Notes under the pieces: generated by a model
Seen by the model: only the letters and a program-made list of their open reading frames with translations
Database searches by the model: none
Told to the model about the DNA's origin: nothing
Part shown: in pieces, positions 7,533 to 15,607 of the stretch
Numbering within the stretch: position 1 is the stretch's first letter
Layout of the letters: the number at the start of each line of letters is the position of its first letter
Assembly (NCBI RefSeq): GCF_000337335.1
Contig: NZ_AOJN01000013.1
Location: 41,725-90,038, forward strand
Length of the DNA: 48,314 nucleotides
Direction: 5' to 3'
From: Halorubrum distributum JCM 10118
GTDB taxonomy: Archaea > Halobacteriota > Halobacteria > Halobacteriales > Haloferacaceae
Translations under genes and position numbers: made by a program

Positions 7533-8810
7533 ATGGACGTACGAACCGTCGCGGACCTCTCGCCGGCCGAGCGGCGCGCCCTCTTCGAGCGCGACGCCGG
7601 CGTCGAGGGGGTCCGAGAAGACGTGCGGGAGATCGTCGAGCGGGTCCGTGAGGAGGGCGACGTCGCGGTCCGCGAGTTCGTCGAGGAGTTCGACGGCGTC
7701 GCCGTCGGGAACGTCGACATCACCGACGACGCGGCGCGGGCGCACGAGGAGCTGGCCGACGCGGACGACCCCGTCCTCGACGCGGTTCGGGAGGCGGCCG
7801 CGAACGTCCGCGAGTTCCACGAGCGACAGCGCCCCGACGACTGGCGCGACGACTTCGGCGGCCGGGAGCTGGGGCGGCGCTTCCGCCCGATCGATCGGGT
7901 GGGGGTGTACGTGCCCGGCGGCGCGGCCGCGTACCCCTCCAGCGCGCTGATGGGGATCGTCCCCGCGGTCGTCGCCGGCGTCGACCACGTCGCGGTCGCC
8001 ACGCCCCCGGCGGAAGACCTCAACCGGGTCACCCTCGCCGCGATCCACGAGGCGGGCGCCGACGCGGTGTACCAGGTCGGCGGCGCGCAGGCCATCGGCG
8101 CGCTCGCGTACGGGACGGAGACGGTGACGCGGGTCCAGAAGGTGGTCGGCCCGGGCAACAAGTGGGTCACCGCCGCCAAGTCGATCGTCCAGGGCGACGT
8201 CGAGATCGACTTCCTCGCCGGCCCGAGCGAGGTGCTCGTCCTCGCGGACGGGACCGCGGACCCGGACCTCGTGGCGGCCGACCTGGTCGCGCAGGCCGAA
8301 CACGACCCGAACGCCTCCGTGGTTGCCGTCACCGACGACGCCGACCTCGCCGAGGCGGTCGCCGAGGCGGTCGACGCGCAGGCGGCCGAGCGCGAGCGCG
8401 AGGAGACGATCCGCGCCGCGCTCGACAACGAGGCGTCCGGCGTCCTCCACGCGCGGTCGATGCCCGAGGCCGTGCTGTTCGCCGAGGAGTACGCGGCCGA
8501 GCACCTCTCGATCGTGGCCGAGGACGACGAGGCGCTCTTAGCCCGGATCACGAACGCCGGCTCGGTGTTCCTCGGGCCGTACTCGCCGGTCGCCGCGGGC
8601 GACTACGCGGCCGGCACGAACCACGTGCTGCCGACGAACGGCGGCGCGAAGCGGTACGGCGGGCTCTCCGTGGACACCTTCCTCCGGTCGTCGACGGTCC
8701 AGCGGCTCGACCGCGACGCCCTCGACGACCTCTCGGAGACGATCACGACCCTCGCAGAGGCCGAGGGGCTGGAGGGACACGCCGAGAGCGTCCGGAAGCG
8801 GTTCGAGTAG
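7533..8810 (+). CDS. hisD: Histidinol dehydrogenase
   Basis: 425 aa, full length. Performs the last two steps of histidine synthesis, histidinol to histidine, using NAD+ and zinc. Family motifs: YVPGGAAAYPSSALMG, GGAQAIGALAYGT, GPGNKWVTAAK, DFLAGPSEVLVLAD, and QAEHDPNA with zinc-binding Gln/His. Near the C-terminus NHVLPTNGGAKRYGGLS completes the active site. Starts 67 bp after the small membrane gene. No other his genes are in the window, as is usual for the scattered his genes of haloarchaea. Confidence 0.95.
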   Translation: MDVRTVADLSPAERRALFERDAGVEGVREDVREIVERVREEGDVAVREFVEEFDGVAVGNVDITDDAARAHEELADADDPVLDAVREAAANVREFHERQRPDDWRDDFGGRELGRRFRPIDRVGVYVPGGAAAYPSSALMGIVPAVVAGVDHVAVATPPAEDLNRVTLAAIHEAGADAVYQVGGAQAIGALAYGTETVTRVQKVVGPGNKWVTAAKSIVQGDVEIDFLAGPSEVLVLADGTADPDLVAADLVAQAEHDPNASVVAVTDDADLAEAVAEAVDAQAAEREREETIRAALDNEASGVLHARSMPEAVLFAEEYAAEHLSIVAEDDEALLARITNAGSVFLGPYSPVAAGDYAAGTNHVLPTNGGAKRYGGLSVDTFLRSSTVQRLDRDALDDLSETITTLAEAEGLEGHAESVRKRFE

Positions 8811-8866
8811 GTCGAGCGGTCGGCTCCGCAGAAACGGTTATCTCGCGCCGTCGCGTCCCGGATGAC

Positions 8867-10012
8867 ATGTTACCGTCGCTCGCGGCGCTGTTCGAGGGGT
8901 TCACGGCGGTCGAGGCGACGGTCGCGGTCCTCGCGGTCTCGATCGCCGCCGCGGTGGCGATGGAGTTCGTCGTCCTCCGGTTCGCCCGCCGATACGTCTC
9001 GCACACGGACACCGGGTACGACGACATCGTCATCTCCTCGCTGCGCGCGCCGCTCGTCGTCACCGCCGGGCTCGCCGGCGTGTTCGTGCTCACGCAGGTG
9101 CCCGCGGTGCGCGCGTCGGTCGTCGTTGAGCCGCGGCTGCTCGACGCGGCGTTCGGGCGGCCGTCGCTGTCGGTGATCGTCCTCGTCTGGGCGTACGCGG
9201 CCAACGCGGTCGTGAACCGGGTCGTCGCCGCGGTCAACGAGGAGGGCGGCCGGTTCGACTTCGCGCCCGTCTTCTCGAACGTTTGGACGCTCGCGGTGCT
9301 GGTGGGCAGCGTCGGCACGCTGCTGTGGCTGTGGGGCATCGAGATCACGCCGCTGCTGGGTGCGGCGGGGGTCGCGGGCATCGCGGTCGGCTTCGCGGCG
9401 AAGGACACGGTGGCGAACTTCTTCGGCGGGATCGCGCTGTACTTCGACGACACGTACAAGATCGGCGACTACATCGTCTTGGACGACGGCACCGCCGGCA
9501 CCGTGATCAAGGTCGGCGTGCGCTCGACGACGCTGCTCACCCGGGACGAGGTGCTGGTGACGGTGCCGAACGCGGCGCTCAACGCCTCGAAGGTGACCAA
9601 CGAGTCCGCCCCGCAGCGCCGCCGCCGCGTGCGGGTCCCGATCGGCGTCGCCTACGGGACCGACGTGGACGAGTTCGAGGCGCTCGCTCTCGAGGTCGTG
9701 GAGGCGGAACCGCTCGTCCTCGACTCCCCGAAGCCGCGGGCGCGGTTCCGCTCGTTCGGGGACTCTGCGCTCCAGTACGAGATCCTCTGTTGGGTGAACG
9801 GGCCGACCCGTCGCCGCCGCGCGCAACACGAGCTCAACCGCGCGCTGTACGTGGCGCTCTGCGACGCGGGGATCGAGATCCCCTTCCCGAAGCGGGACGT
9901 GACCGTCGCGGGCGCGGTCGGCCCGACGGACGGCGGCCGCTCGGCCGTCTCCCCCGACGGCGAGTCCGATGCGACCGTCGACCTGAGCGACCTCGCCGAC
10001 GAGGCCCCGTGA
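8867..10012 (+). CDS. MscS-family mechanosensitive channel
   Basis: 381 aa. Three or four hydrophobic helices in the first ~175 residues are followed by the MscS pore-lining signature, seen as GVAGIAVGFAAKDTVANFFGG, and then the beta domain (YKIGDYIVLDDGTAGTVIKVG, VPNAAL) and cytoplasmic vestibule. It should release solutes on hypo-osmotic shock, relevant to a halophile. The ATG at 8867 (MLPSLAALF) is preferred; the open frame continues upstream through hisD but that part is a shadow. The Asp/Glu-rich tail after residue ~355 is likely disordered. Confidence 0.9.
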   Translation: MLPSLAALFEGFTAVEATVAVLAVSIAAAVAMEFVVLRFARRYVSHTDTGYDDIVISSLRAPLVVTAGLAGVFVLTQVPAVRASVVVEPRLLDAAFGRPSLSVIVLVWAYAANAVVNRVVAAVNEEGGRFDFAPVFSNVWTLAVLVGSVGTLLWLWGIEITPLLGAAGVAGIAVGFAAKDTVANFFGGIALYFDDTYKIGDYIVLDDGTAGTVIKVGVRSTTLLTRDEVLVTVPNAALNASKVTNESAPQRRRRVRVPIGVAYGTDVDEFEALALEVVEAEPLVLDSPKPRARFRSFGDSALQYEILCWVNGPTRRRRAQHELNRALYVALCDAGIEIPFPKRDVTVAGAVGPTDGGRSAVSPDGESDATVDLSDLADEAP

Positions 10013-10087
10013 GCGGTCGAGCCCTCGTCGCTCGCACCGACCGGTCCCGCCGGCAGGGTTTTGAGTGTCCGTGCCGAACGCGTTCGC

Positions 10088-10462
10088 ATGAGTACCGAAC
10101 CGGCCGACACCGGGACCGAGGGGAACGACCCGGCGATCGAGGTGACTCCGGACGCCGCGGAGGAGGCGCTCTCGCTCCTCGACGGCGAGGGGCTCGACAC
10201 CGACGTCGCCGGATTACGGCTGTTCGTCCAGCAGGGCGGCTGCGCGGGGCTGTCGTACGGAATGCGCTTCGACACCGAACCGGAGGACGACGACCTCGTC
10301 GTCGAGCACCACGGGCTCCGGGTGTTCGTCGACCCCGCGAGCAAGAACTACATCGGCGGGAGCACGCTCGACTACGAGCACGGCCTCCAGGCCGCCGGCT
10401 TCGAGGTCGAGAACCCGAACGTCGTCTCCGAGTGCGGCTGCGGCGAGTCGTTCCGGACGTAG
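10088..10462 (+). CDS. A-type iron-sulfur carrier (HesB/IscA family)
   Basis: 124 aa. The three conserved cysteines are present: Cys52 in QQGGCAGLSYGM and Cys116/Cys118 in SECGCGESF at the C-terminus. It should carry or insert Fe-S clusters into target enzymes. The preceding ~15 residues are an acidic, variable lead. The ATG at 10088 is chosen because the nine extra in-frame codons before it are basic and unlike the family. Confidence 0.9.
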   Translation: MSTEPADTGTEGNDPAIEVTPDAAEEALSLLDGEGLDTDVAGLRLFVQQGGCAGLSYGMRFDTEPEDDDLVVEHHGLRVFVDPASKNYIGGSTLDYEHGLQAAGFEVENPNVVSECGCGESFRT

Positions 10463-10550
10463 CGGGTCGCGGTCCGATTCTCCGATTTTCTCCGGTTTCC
10501 TCCGACGCGCGAGTCCGCCGCTTAAGTCGCTCGGGCGGGTACGGGACGCC

Positions 10551-10796
10551 ATGAGCCTGGAAGCGTCGACGACGCCGAGCGGCGAGCGGGTGTACACCGA
10601 CCGGTCGCGCACCGAGCGCGGCGCGGACGGGCCCTTCTACCTCGTCTTCGAGGACGAGGCGGGCGAGTCCCGCTGGGGGTTCCGCTGCGGTAACTGCGGG
10701 TCGTTCGACACCGCGATGGACACGATGGGCCGGATCCAGTGTACCGAGTGCGGCAACCTCCGGAAGCCGGACGAGTGGGACGCGGCCCACGAGTGA
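10551..10796 (+). CDS. DUF5816-like zinc-ribbon protein
   Basis: 81 aa. Two CxxC knuckles, CGNC (44-47) and CTEC (63-66), joined by GSFDTAMDTMGRIQ form a zinc ribbon. The body matches the small conserved haloarchaeal proteins I recall as DUF5816; function unknown. It stands alone between the Fe-S carrier and the next small gene, both on the same strand with gaps of 88 and 103 bp. A TATA-like CTTAAG (10522-10527) about 25 nt upstream supports the ATG. Confidence 0.72.
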   Translation: MSLEASTTPSGERVYTDRSRTERGADGPFYLVFEDEAGESRWGFRCGNCGSFDTAMDTMGRIQCTECGNLRKPDEWDAAHE

Positions 10797-10899
10797 GCCG
10801 CGTTCGCTGCGCTCCGGACGGGTCCCGACGGCGCCGCCGATTCTCTGCGTTCGAAATCGTGAGAAAGTTTATCACGGATGGTGCCGAACTTCGAGGTAG

Positions 10900-11238
10900 A
10901 TGGCCACTGCGAGCATCCCCCCGACGACCGAGGCCAGAGACGTCTTCCGCGAACTGGGATACACCGTCTCCGAGGACGGACGCGAGTTCGTCGCGGAACG
11001 CAAGTGGCGGCGCGTGTTCGTGACGGTGCTGTGTATGGACGACGACGAGCTCGACCCGTATCTCGCAGACGGGGGCGACCCGGCGCGGCTTCGGTGTTTC
11101 GTCACGTGGCGCGACCGCGCGAACGATCTCCAAGAGCGGCTGGTCGACGCGAAACCGCCCTACGACTGGGCGGTCATCGGCATCGACCGCGACGGCGAGG
11201 ACTTCGCGGTGATGGAAGGCGCGCCCGGCAGCCCGTAG
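10900..11238 (+). CDS. Haloarchaeal DUF7116-like protein
   Basis: 112 aa, soluble, no signal or TM helix. Begins PPTTEARDVFRELGYTVS and contains AERKWRRVFVTVLCMDD and YDWAVIGIDRDGEDFAVMEG. This is a conserved haloarchaeal family that I associate, without certainty, with DUF7116. The N-terminal helix plus beta strands would suit a small alpha/beta domain; no catalytic residues are recognisable. A TATA-like GTTTATCAC (10866-10874) about 27 nt upstream supports the ATG at 10900. Confidence 0.65.
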   Translation: MATASIPPTTEARDVFRELGYTVSEDGREFVAERKWRRVFVTVLCMDDDELDPYLADGGDPARLRCFVTWRDRANDLQERLVDAKPPYDWAVIGIDRDGEDFAVMEGAPGSP

Positions 11239-11316
11239 TCGGGCGACGAGTCCGCCCGTCCGCGCCCTCCGCGGACGCGTATTTTTATCCCCCCGTGCGT
11301 CCTACCAGCACGTGAC

Positions 11317-11517
11317 ATGGTGTTCAAGAAGATCACGCTGATCGGGACGAGCGACGAGAGCTTCGACGCCGCGGCCGACGAGGCCATCGACCGCGCCGAG
11401 GACACCCTCGAGAACGTCTACTGGGCGGAAGTAGAGGAGTTCGGGGTCGAGCTTCAGGGGGACGCCGAGCGCGAGTACCAGGCCGAAGTCGAGGTCGCGT
11501 TCGAGCTTGAGGGCTGA
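11317..11517 (+). CDS. Dodecin
   Basis: 66 aa, the size of the flavin-binding dodecamer subunit. Trp36 (VYWAEV) and Gln55 (EYQAEV), which stack on and hydrogen-bond riboflavin in the Halobacterium protein, are both kept at the same positions. Dodecin stores or buffers riboflavin/lumichrome and quenches light damage. A TATA-like TATTTTTATC (11279-11288) about 30 nt upstream suggests a near-leaderless transcript. T-runs after the stop (11529-11541) are a likely terminator. Confidence 0.92.
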   Translation: MVFKKITLIGTSDESFDAAADEAIDRAEDTLENVYWAEVEEFGVELQGDAEREYQAEVEVAFELEG

Positions 11518-11570
11518 GCGAGACGCGGTTTTCGATCTTTTATCAGTAGCCGTGAGCCGTGCCGGCGTCT

Positions 11571-11629
11571 GTTTATAAGGACCTATTCGCGGATCGTCGA
11601 CGAACACCGCCGAAGGCCCAGCCGCTCGC
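11571..11629 (+). repeat. Truncated 5' end of a structured repeat
   Basis: TTTATAA, then after 29 nt GAACACC followed by AAGGCCCAGCCGCTCG, after which the next full copy begins at once with TTATAAAT. It keeps the TATA-to-GAACACC distance of the full copies but lacks everything 3' of the first arm of the basal helix. Either a partial duplication or a remnant left when copy B arrived. Confidence 0.7.
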
Positions 11630-12058
11630 TTATAAATTAACGATCACGGATCGACGGCGAACACCCCAATGCCCCAGCCAGGAGGGCGGCGCACGCTCGC
11701 TGTCGCCCGAAAATCTTCGATTTTCGGGATGACGAGAGAGCTTCGCTCTCTCGAACCACGCGCTTCACTCGGTCGCTCACTCCGTTCGCTCCCTCGTTCC
11801 AGTGCTTGCTTCGCCTGTGCCGCCCTCCTGGCTGCCCCTTTGAGTCCCACCCGCCCCGCTCCGCACAGCGCCTCACACCTCCCCAGCCTCGTCGGCCGGC
11901 CTCCGCTTCGCTCCGGCCGGCCGACTCCCTCGCGCGGTGCCGTCGCCGGCGCGTAGCGCCGGCTGCCAGAGGGACCTTCGGTCCCTCGCTGTTCGCGGCC
12001 GCCGGGGGCGGCCGCTCACGGGCACGCGCCGACCGCCACCGCCGTTCATTTATAAATG
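11630..12058 (+). repeat. Structured repeat copy B, putative non-coding RNA
   Basis: About 430 bp with no gene. TTATAAAT (11630-11637), then GAACACC at 11659-11665. The basal helix is 11675-11690 paired with 11819-11834, 16 perfect bp. Inside are two near-perfect hairpins with TTC loops (CGAAAATC and GAGAGAGC arms) and the ACTCGGTCGCT block shared with copy C. GGCTGCCCCTTTGAG follows. The central hairpin is 11891-11901 with 11915-11925. The 3' domain (GTGCCGT ... ACGGGCAC) holds three further hairpins. It ends at the palindrome CATTTATAAATG (12047-12058). Lies between dodecin and alaX. Confidence 0.75.
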
Positions 12059-12105
12059 CTCCCGCGGCGGCCACCTATTTATTCGACCGCGCCCACGACC
12101 CGGCA

Positions 12106-13350
12106 ATGACCGCGTCACGCGCGCCGGCCGAGCCGACGGTCCGGGAGTTCGAAGCGACGGTCGAACGCGTCGACGACCGCGAGGTCGTCCTCGACGAGAC
12201 GTACTTCTACCCCGAGTCGGGCGGCCAGCCCGCCGACCGGGGGACGCTCGACGGCCACCTCGTCGACGGCGTGGTGGAGCGCGACGACGAGGTCGTCCAC
12301 GCGCTCGCGAGCGACGGCGAGGTCGACCTCGAACCGGGCGACGAGATCACGGGGCTGATCGACGACGCGTTCCGTACCTACTGCGCCCGGGCGCACACCG
12401 CCTCGCACGTGCTGTACGGGGCCGCGCGCCGGACCGCGGACGACCTCGGCTACGCCGGCTTCGACATCTCCGAGACGAAGGTCCGCGTCGACCTGACGAC
12501 CGCCGAGCCGCTGGGCGACGACGACCTGATCGAGTTAGAGCGGCTCGCCAACCGCGCCGTCTGGGACTCGCTTCCCGTCTCGTGGGCGACCCACTCGGCC
12601 GACGAGGCCCGCGAGATCGACGGGATCGCGTTCAACACGAAGACCGAGGAGGGCGCGATGAGCGGCGGCGACGCGGTCCGGGTCGTCACCGTCGGCGCCG
12701 AGGGTGACCCCTGGGACGTCGCCGCCTGCGGCGGCACCCACGTCGAGAACACCGCGGAGATCGGTCCGATAGCGGTACTGGAACGGTCGAACCCCGGCGA
12801 GGGCGTGACCCGCGTCGAGTTCGCGGTCGGCCCGACGGCCATCGACGAGCTCGGCGCGGTCCACGCCGCCGCGCTCGACGCCGCGACGACGTTGGACGCG
12901 CGCGTCGGCGACCTCCCGGACGCGGTCGCGCGCCTCCGCGACGAGGCCGACCGGCTGGAGGCGGACCTCCGGGACGCCCGCGAGGAACTGCTCGGCGCCC
13001 GCCTGCGCGAGCTCCCGACGACCGAGATCGACGGCGCCCGCTGGGCGGTCGGCACCGTCGACGACGCCGAGCCGAACGAGCTCCGGGACCCCGCGACCGA
13101 GGCGGTCGGGAGCGACGACGACCTCGACGCCCTCGCCGCGGTCGGCGCCGGCGACGCCCCGTTCGTCGTGGTCGCGGTCACCGACGCCGCGGACGGTGAC
13201 GCGGCCGCCGCCGAAATCGACGCGGGCGAGGTCGTCGGCGCGGTCACCGACGAGTTCGGCGGCGGGGGCGGCGGCGGCCCGACGTTCGCGCAGGGCGGCG
13301 GCCTCGACGCCGACCCCGAGGCCGTCGCGGCGTGGCTCCGCGAGCGATGA
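12106..13350 (+). CDS. Alanyl-tRNA editing protein (AlaX-L type)
   Basis: 414 aa. Hydrolyses mischarged Ser- or Gly-tRNA(Ala) in trans. The N-terminal beta domain has YFYPESGGQPADRG; the editing site zinc ligands are His97 and His101 (HTASH) with Cys208 and His212 (CGGTH). A coiled segment (~270-300) and a C-terminal DHHA1-like domain ending in GGGGGGGPTFAQGGG make it the long AlaX form. A TATA-like CTATTTATTC (about 12074-12083) lies 26 nt before the ATG at 12106, so the transcript is probably leaderless and independent of repeat copy B. Overlaps the next gene by 4 bp (ATGA). Confidence 0.92.
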   Translation: MTASRAPAEPTVREFEATVERVDDREVVLDETYFYPESGGQPADRGTLDGHLVDGVVERDDEVVHALASDGEVDLEPGDEITGLIDDAFRTYCARAHTASHVLYGAARRTADDLGYAGFDISETKVRVDLTTAEPLGDDDLIELERLANRAVWDSLPVSWATHSADEAREIDGIAFNTKTEEGAMSGGDAVRVVTVGAEGDPWDVAACGGTHVENTAEIGPIAVLERSNPGEGVTRVEFAVGPTAIDELGAVHAAALDAATTLDARVGDLPDAVARLRDEADRLEADLRDAREELLGARLRELPTTEIDGARWAVGTVDDAEPNELRDPATEAVGSDDDLDALAAVGAGDAPFVVVAVTDAADGDAAAAEIDAGEVVGAVTDEFGGGGGGGPTFAQGGGLDADPEAVAAWLRER

Positions 13351-14372
13351 CCGGGAAGCTGGGTCCCGACGCGCTCGCGACGGCGCTCGCGGCGACCGGC
13401 GCGGCCGACCCGGCGGTGACGCAGGGGCCAGCGTACGGCGAAGATGCGGCCGCGATCGACTTGGCGGGTGCCGGGGAGACGCTCGTCGTCGCGGCCGACC
13501 CCCTGTCGCTGGCCGCGGAGTCGGTCGGGACGCTGGCGGTCCACGTCGCCTGTAACGACGTCGCCGCGAGCGGCGCGGACCCGCGGTGGCTCACGCACAC
13601 GCTCTTTTTGCCCGACGACGACCCCGACCGCCTCCGGACGGTCGTCGACCAGGTCGACGCGACCGCGCGCGACCTCGGCGTGTCGGTCGTCGGCGGCCAC
13701 ACCGAGGTGCTCGACGCGCTCTCCCGCCCCCTCTGCTCGATGACGGCGATGGGGACGACGGACCGCTTCGTGTCGAGCGGCGGCGCGGAGCCCGGCGACC
13801 GGCTCCTGCTCACCAAGGGCGCGGCGATCGAGGCGACCGCGATCCTCGCGACCGACTTCCGCGAGGAGTGTCTGAGCGCTGGGGTCCCAGCCGCCACGCT
13901 CGACGCGGCCGCCGAGTTCCTCGGCGAGGTGAGCGTCGTCCCCGACGCGGCCGCGGTCCGCGACGCCGCGACCGCGCTCCACGATCCGACCGAGGGCGGC
14001 GTGGCGACCGCGCTCGTCGAGATGGCGTCCGCGAGCGGGGTCGCCTTCGCCGTCGAGCGCGACGCGGTCCCGGTCCGTCCCGAGACGCGCGCCTGCTGCG
14101 ACGCGCTCGGTGTCGATCCCCTCGCGACGTTCGGCTCCGGCGCGCTGCTGGCCGCGGTCCCGCCGGAACGGGTCGACGCGGCGCTCGACGCGCTCGACGC
14201 CGCCGGGATCGCGGGCGCGGAGATCGGCGTCGTCGAGCCCGGCGGCGAGAGCGACGGCGACGCCGGCTCGGCCAAGGGCGACGGCGAGCCGGGAACCGTC
14301 CGGATCGACGGGGAGCCGCTCGCGGAGCCGCCCCGAGACGAGCTGTACCCGCTCTGGGAAGCCCGGGAATAG
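13347..14372 (+). CDS. AIR synthase-related (PurM/HypE-like) protein
   Basis: 341 aa with the two-domain PurM/HypE fold: the ATP-binding N-domain (GEDAAAIDL, ADPLSLAAESVGTLAVHVACND, SVVGGHTEV) and the C-domain (LHDPTEGGVATAL, FGSGALLAAVPPE). HypE-specific C-terminal PRIC is absent, since the protein ends in LYPLWEARE, so it is not a hydrogenase maturation HypE. The substrate is unknown. Its start is inside the alaX stop (ATGA), which implies translational coupling. A Gly/Asp/Lys-rich loop (about 305-320) is low complexity. Confidence 0.85.
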   Translation: MTGKLGPDALATALAATGAADPAVTQGPAYGEDAAAIDLAGAGETLVVAADPLSLAAESVGTLAVHVACNDVAASGADPRWLTHTLFLPDDDPDRLRTVVDQVDATARDLGVSVVGGHTEVLDALSRPLCSMTAMGTTDRFVSSGGAEPGDRLLLTKGAAIEATAILATDFREECLSAGVPAATLDAAAEFLGEVSVVPDAAAVRDAATALHDPTEGGVATALVEMASASGVAFAVERDAVPVRPETRACCDALGVDPLATFGSGALLAAVPPERVDAALDALDAAGIAGAEIGVVEPGGESDGDAGSAKGDGEPGTVRIDGEPLAEPPRDELYPLWEARE

Positions 14373-14390
14373 CTCTCTCCCCGCCGATCG

Positions 14391-14408
14391 CTCACCTTTT
14401 TCGGTGAG
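14391..14408. promoter_or_regulatory. Inverted repeat over a TATA-like box upstream of acyl-CoA dehydrogenase
   Basis: CTCACC-TTTTTC-GGTGAG, 6-bp arms around a T-run. The T-run is 25-30 nt before the ATG at 14426, so it can serve as the downstream gene's TATA element or as a terminator for the preceding gene. Confidence 0.4.
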
Positions 14409-14425
14409 GGACCGAAGGCGGTGAC

Positions 14426-15607
14426 ATGACCGGAGCACGCGTCGGGTCGGCGCTCACCGACGAGCAGGCGGCGGTCCGCGATCTCGTCGAGGAGTTCGCG
14501 GCCGAGGAGGTCCGGCCGAATGCGGCCGAGGCCGACGAGACGGAGACGTTCCCGGAGGACGTGTGGGACGGGCTCGCGGAGCTCGGCCTGACGGGACTGA
14601 CCGTTCCGGAGGAGTACGGCGGGTTCGGCGCCGATAAGACGACCTACGCGGTCGTCAACGAGGCGCTGGCGCACGGGTCGCTCGCGGTCGCGACCGCCCT
14701 CTCCGTCCACTGCCTCGCCACCTCCTGTATCGCCGAGTTCGGGACGGAGGCGCAGCGCGAGGCGTGGCTCCCGGAGATGGCCGAGACGGGTCGCCCGGTC
14801 GGCATGTTCTGCCTCTCCGAGCCGCAGGCGGGGTCGAACCCCGCCCAGATGGCGACGACCGCGACGTACGACCCCGAGGCCGACGAGTACGTCCTCAACG
14901 GCGAGAAGCAGTGGATCACGAACGGGCGGCGCGGCGGCGTGGCGATCGTCTTCGCGAAGGCCGCGGGAGAGGGCGACGCCGATTCCGACGAGCTCGACGA
15001 CGCGATCACCCAGTTCCTCGTGCCCGCCGATACCGACGGCTTTGAGGTCGGCAAGAAGGAGGAGAAGCTCGGCCTCCGCGCGTCGGACACCACCGGGATC
15101 ACCTTCGACGACTGCCGGGTCCCCGCCGAGAACCGGCTCACCGAGGAGGGGAAGGGGCTCTCCGCAGCCTTCCGGACGCTCACCGAGGGCCGGATCGGCA
15201 TCGCTGCGCAGGCGGTCGGCGTCGCGCAGGCCGCGCTCGACGAGGCGACGTCGTACGCCGAGGAGCGCGAGCAGTTCGACCGCCCGATCGGCGACATCCA
15301 GACGATCCGGCACAAGCTCGCGGAGATGTCGACCGACGTGTCGGCGGCGCGGCTGCTCGTCCGCGAGGCGTGCCGGCAGGCGGAGGCGGGCGAGGACTAC
15401 CGCGTCGCCGCCTCGAAGGCGAAGTACCGCGCCAGCGAGGCCGCGATGTCGGTGACGAACGAGGCGGTCCAGATCCACGGCGGCTACGGCTACACCACCG
15501 AGTTCGACGTCGAGCGGCTCTACCGCGACGCGAAGATCACGGAGATATACGAGGGGACGACCGAGATCCAGAAGACGATCATCGCCCGGGGGGTGTTCGG
15601 CGAGTGA
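14426..15607 (+). CDS. Acyl-CoA dehydrogenase
   Basis: 393 aa, a full-length FAD-dependent acyl-CoA dehydrogenase. Family motifs include LTVPEEYGGFGAD, the FAD-binding FCLSEPQAGSNPAQM and QWITNG, the GRIGIAAQAVGVAQAALDEA helix, and the C-terminal IHGGYGYTTEF and IYEGTTEIQKTIIA. The Glu of IYEGTTE is at the position of the catalytic base in short-chain enzymes. First step of beta-oxidation or branched-chain acyl breakdown; substrate not assignable. Overlaps the next gene by 4 bp (GTGA). Confidence 0.92.
   Translation: MTGARVGSALTDEQAAVRDLVEEFAAEEVRPNAAEADETETFPEDVWDGLAELGLTGLTVPEEYGGFGADKTTYAVVNEALAHGSLAVATALSVHCLATSCIAEFGTEAQREAWLPEMAETGRPVGMFCLSEPQAGSNPAQMATTATYDPEADEYVLNGEKQWITNGRRGGVAIVFAKAAGEGDADSDELDDAITQFLVPADTDGFEVGKKEEKLGLRASDTTGITFDDCRVPAENRLTEEGKGLSAAFRTLTEGRIGIAAQAVGVAQAALDEATSYAEEREQFDRPIGDIQTIRHKLAEMSTDVSAARLLVREACRQAEAGEDYRVAASKAKYRASEAAMSVTNEAVQIHGGYGYTTEFDVERLYRDAKITEIYEGTTEIQKTIIARGVFGE

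Noticed and set aside
8162..8866. N-terminal extension of the MscS channel gene through hisD
   Set aside because: The in-frame extension overlaps hisD and is Arg/Gly-rich noise; the ATG at 8867 gives a normal channel N-terminus.
11571..12058. Copy B as an insertion sequence or CRISPR array
   Set aside because: No transposase frame, no target-site duplication visible, and no regularly spaced direct repeats with unique spacers.
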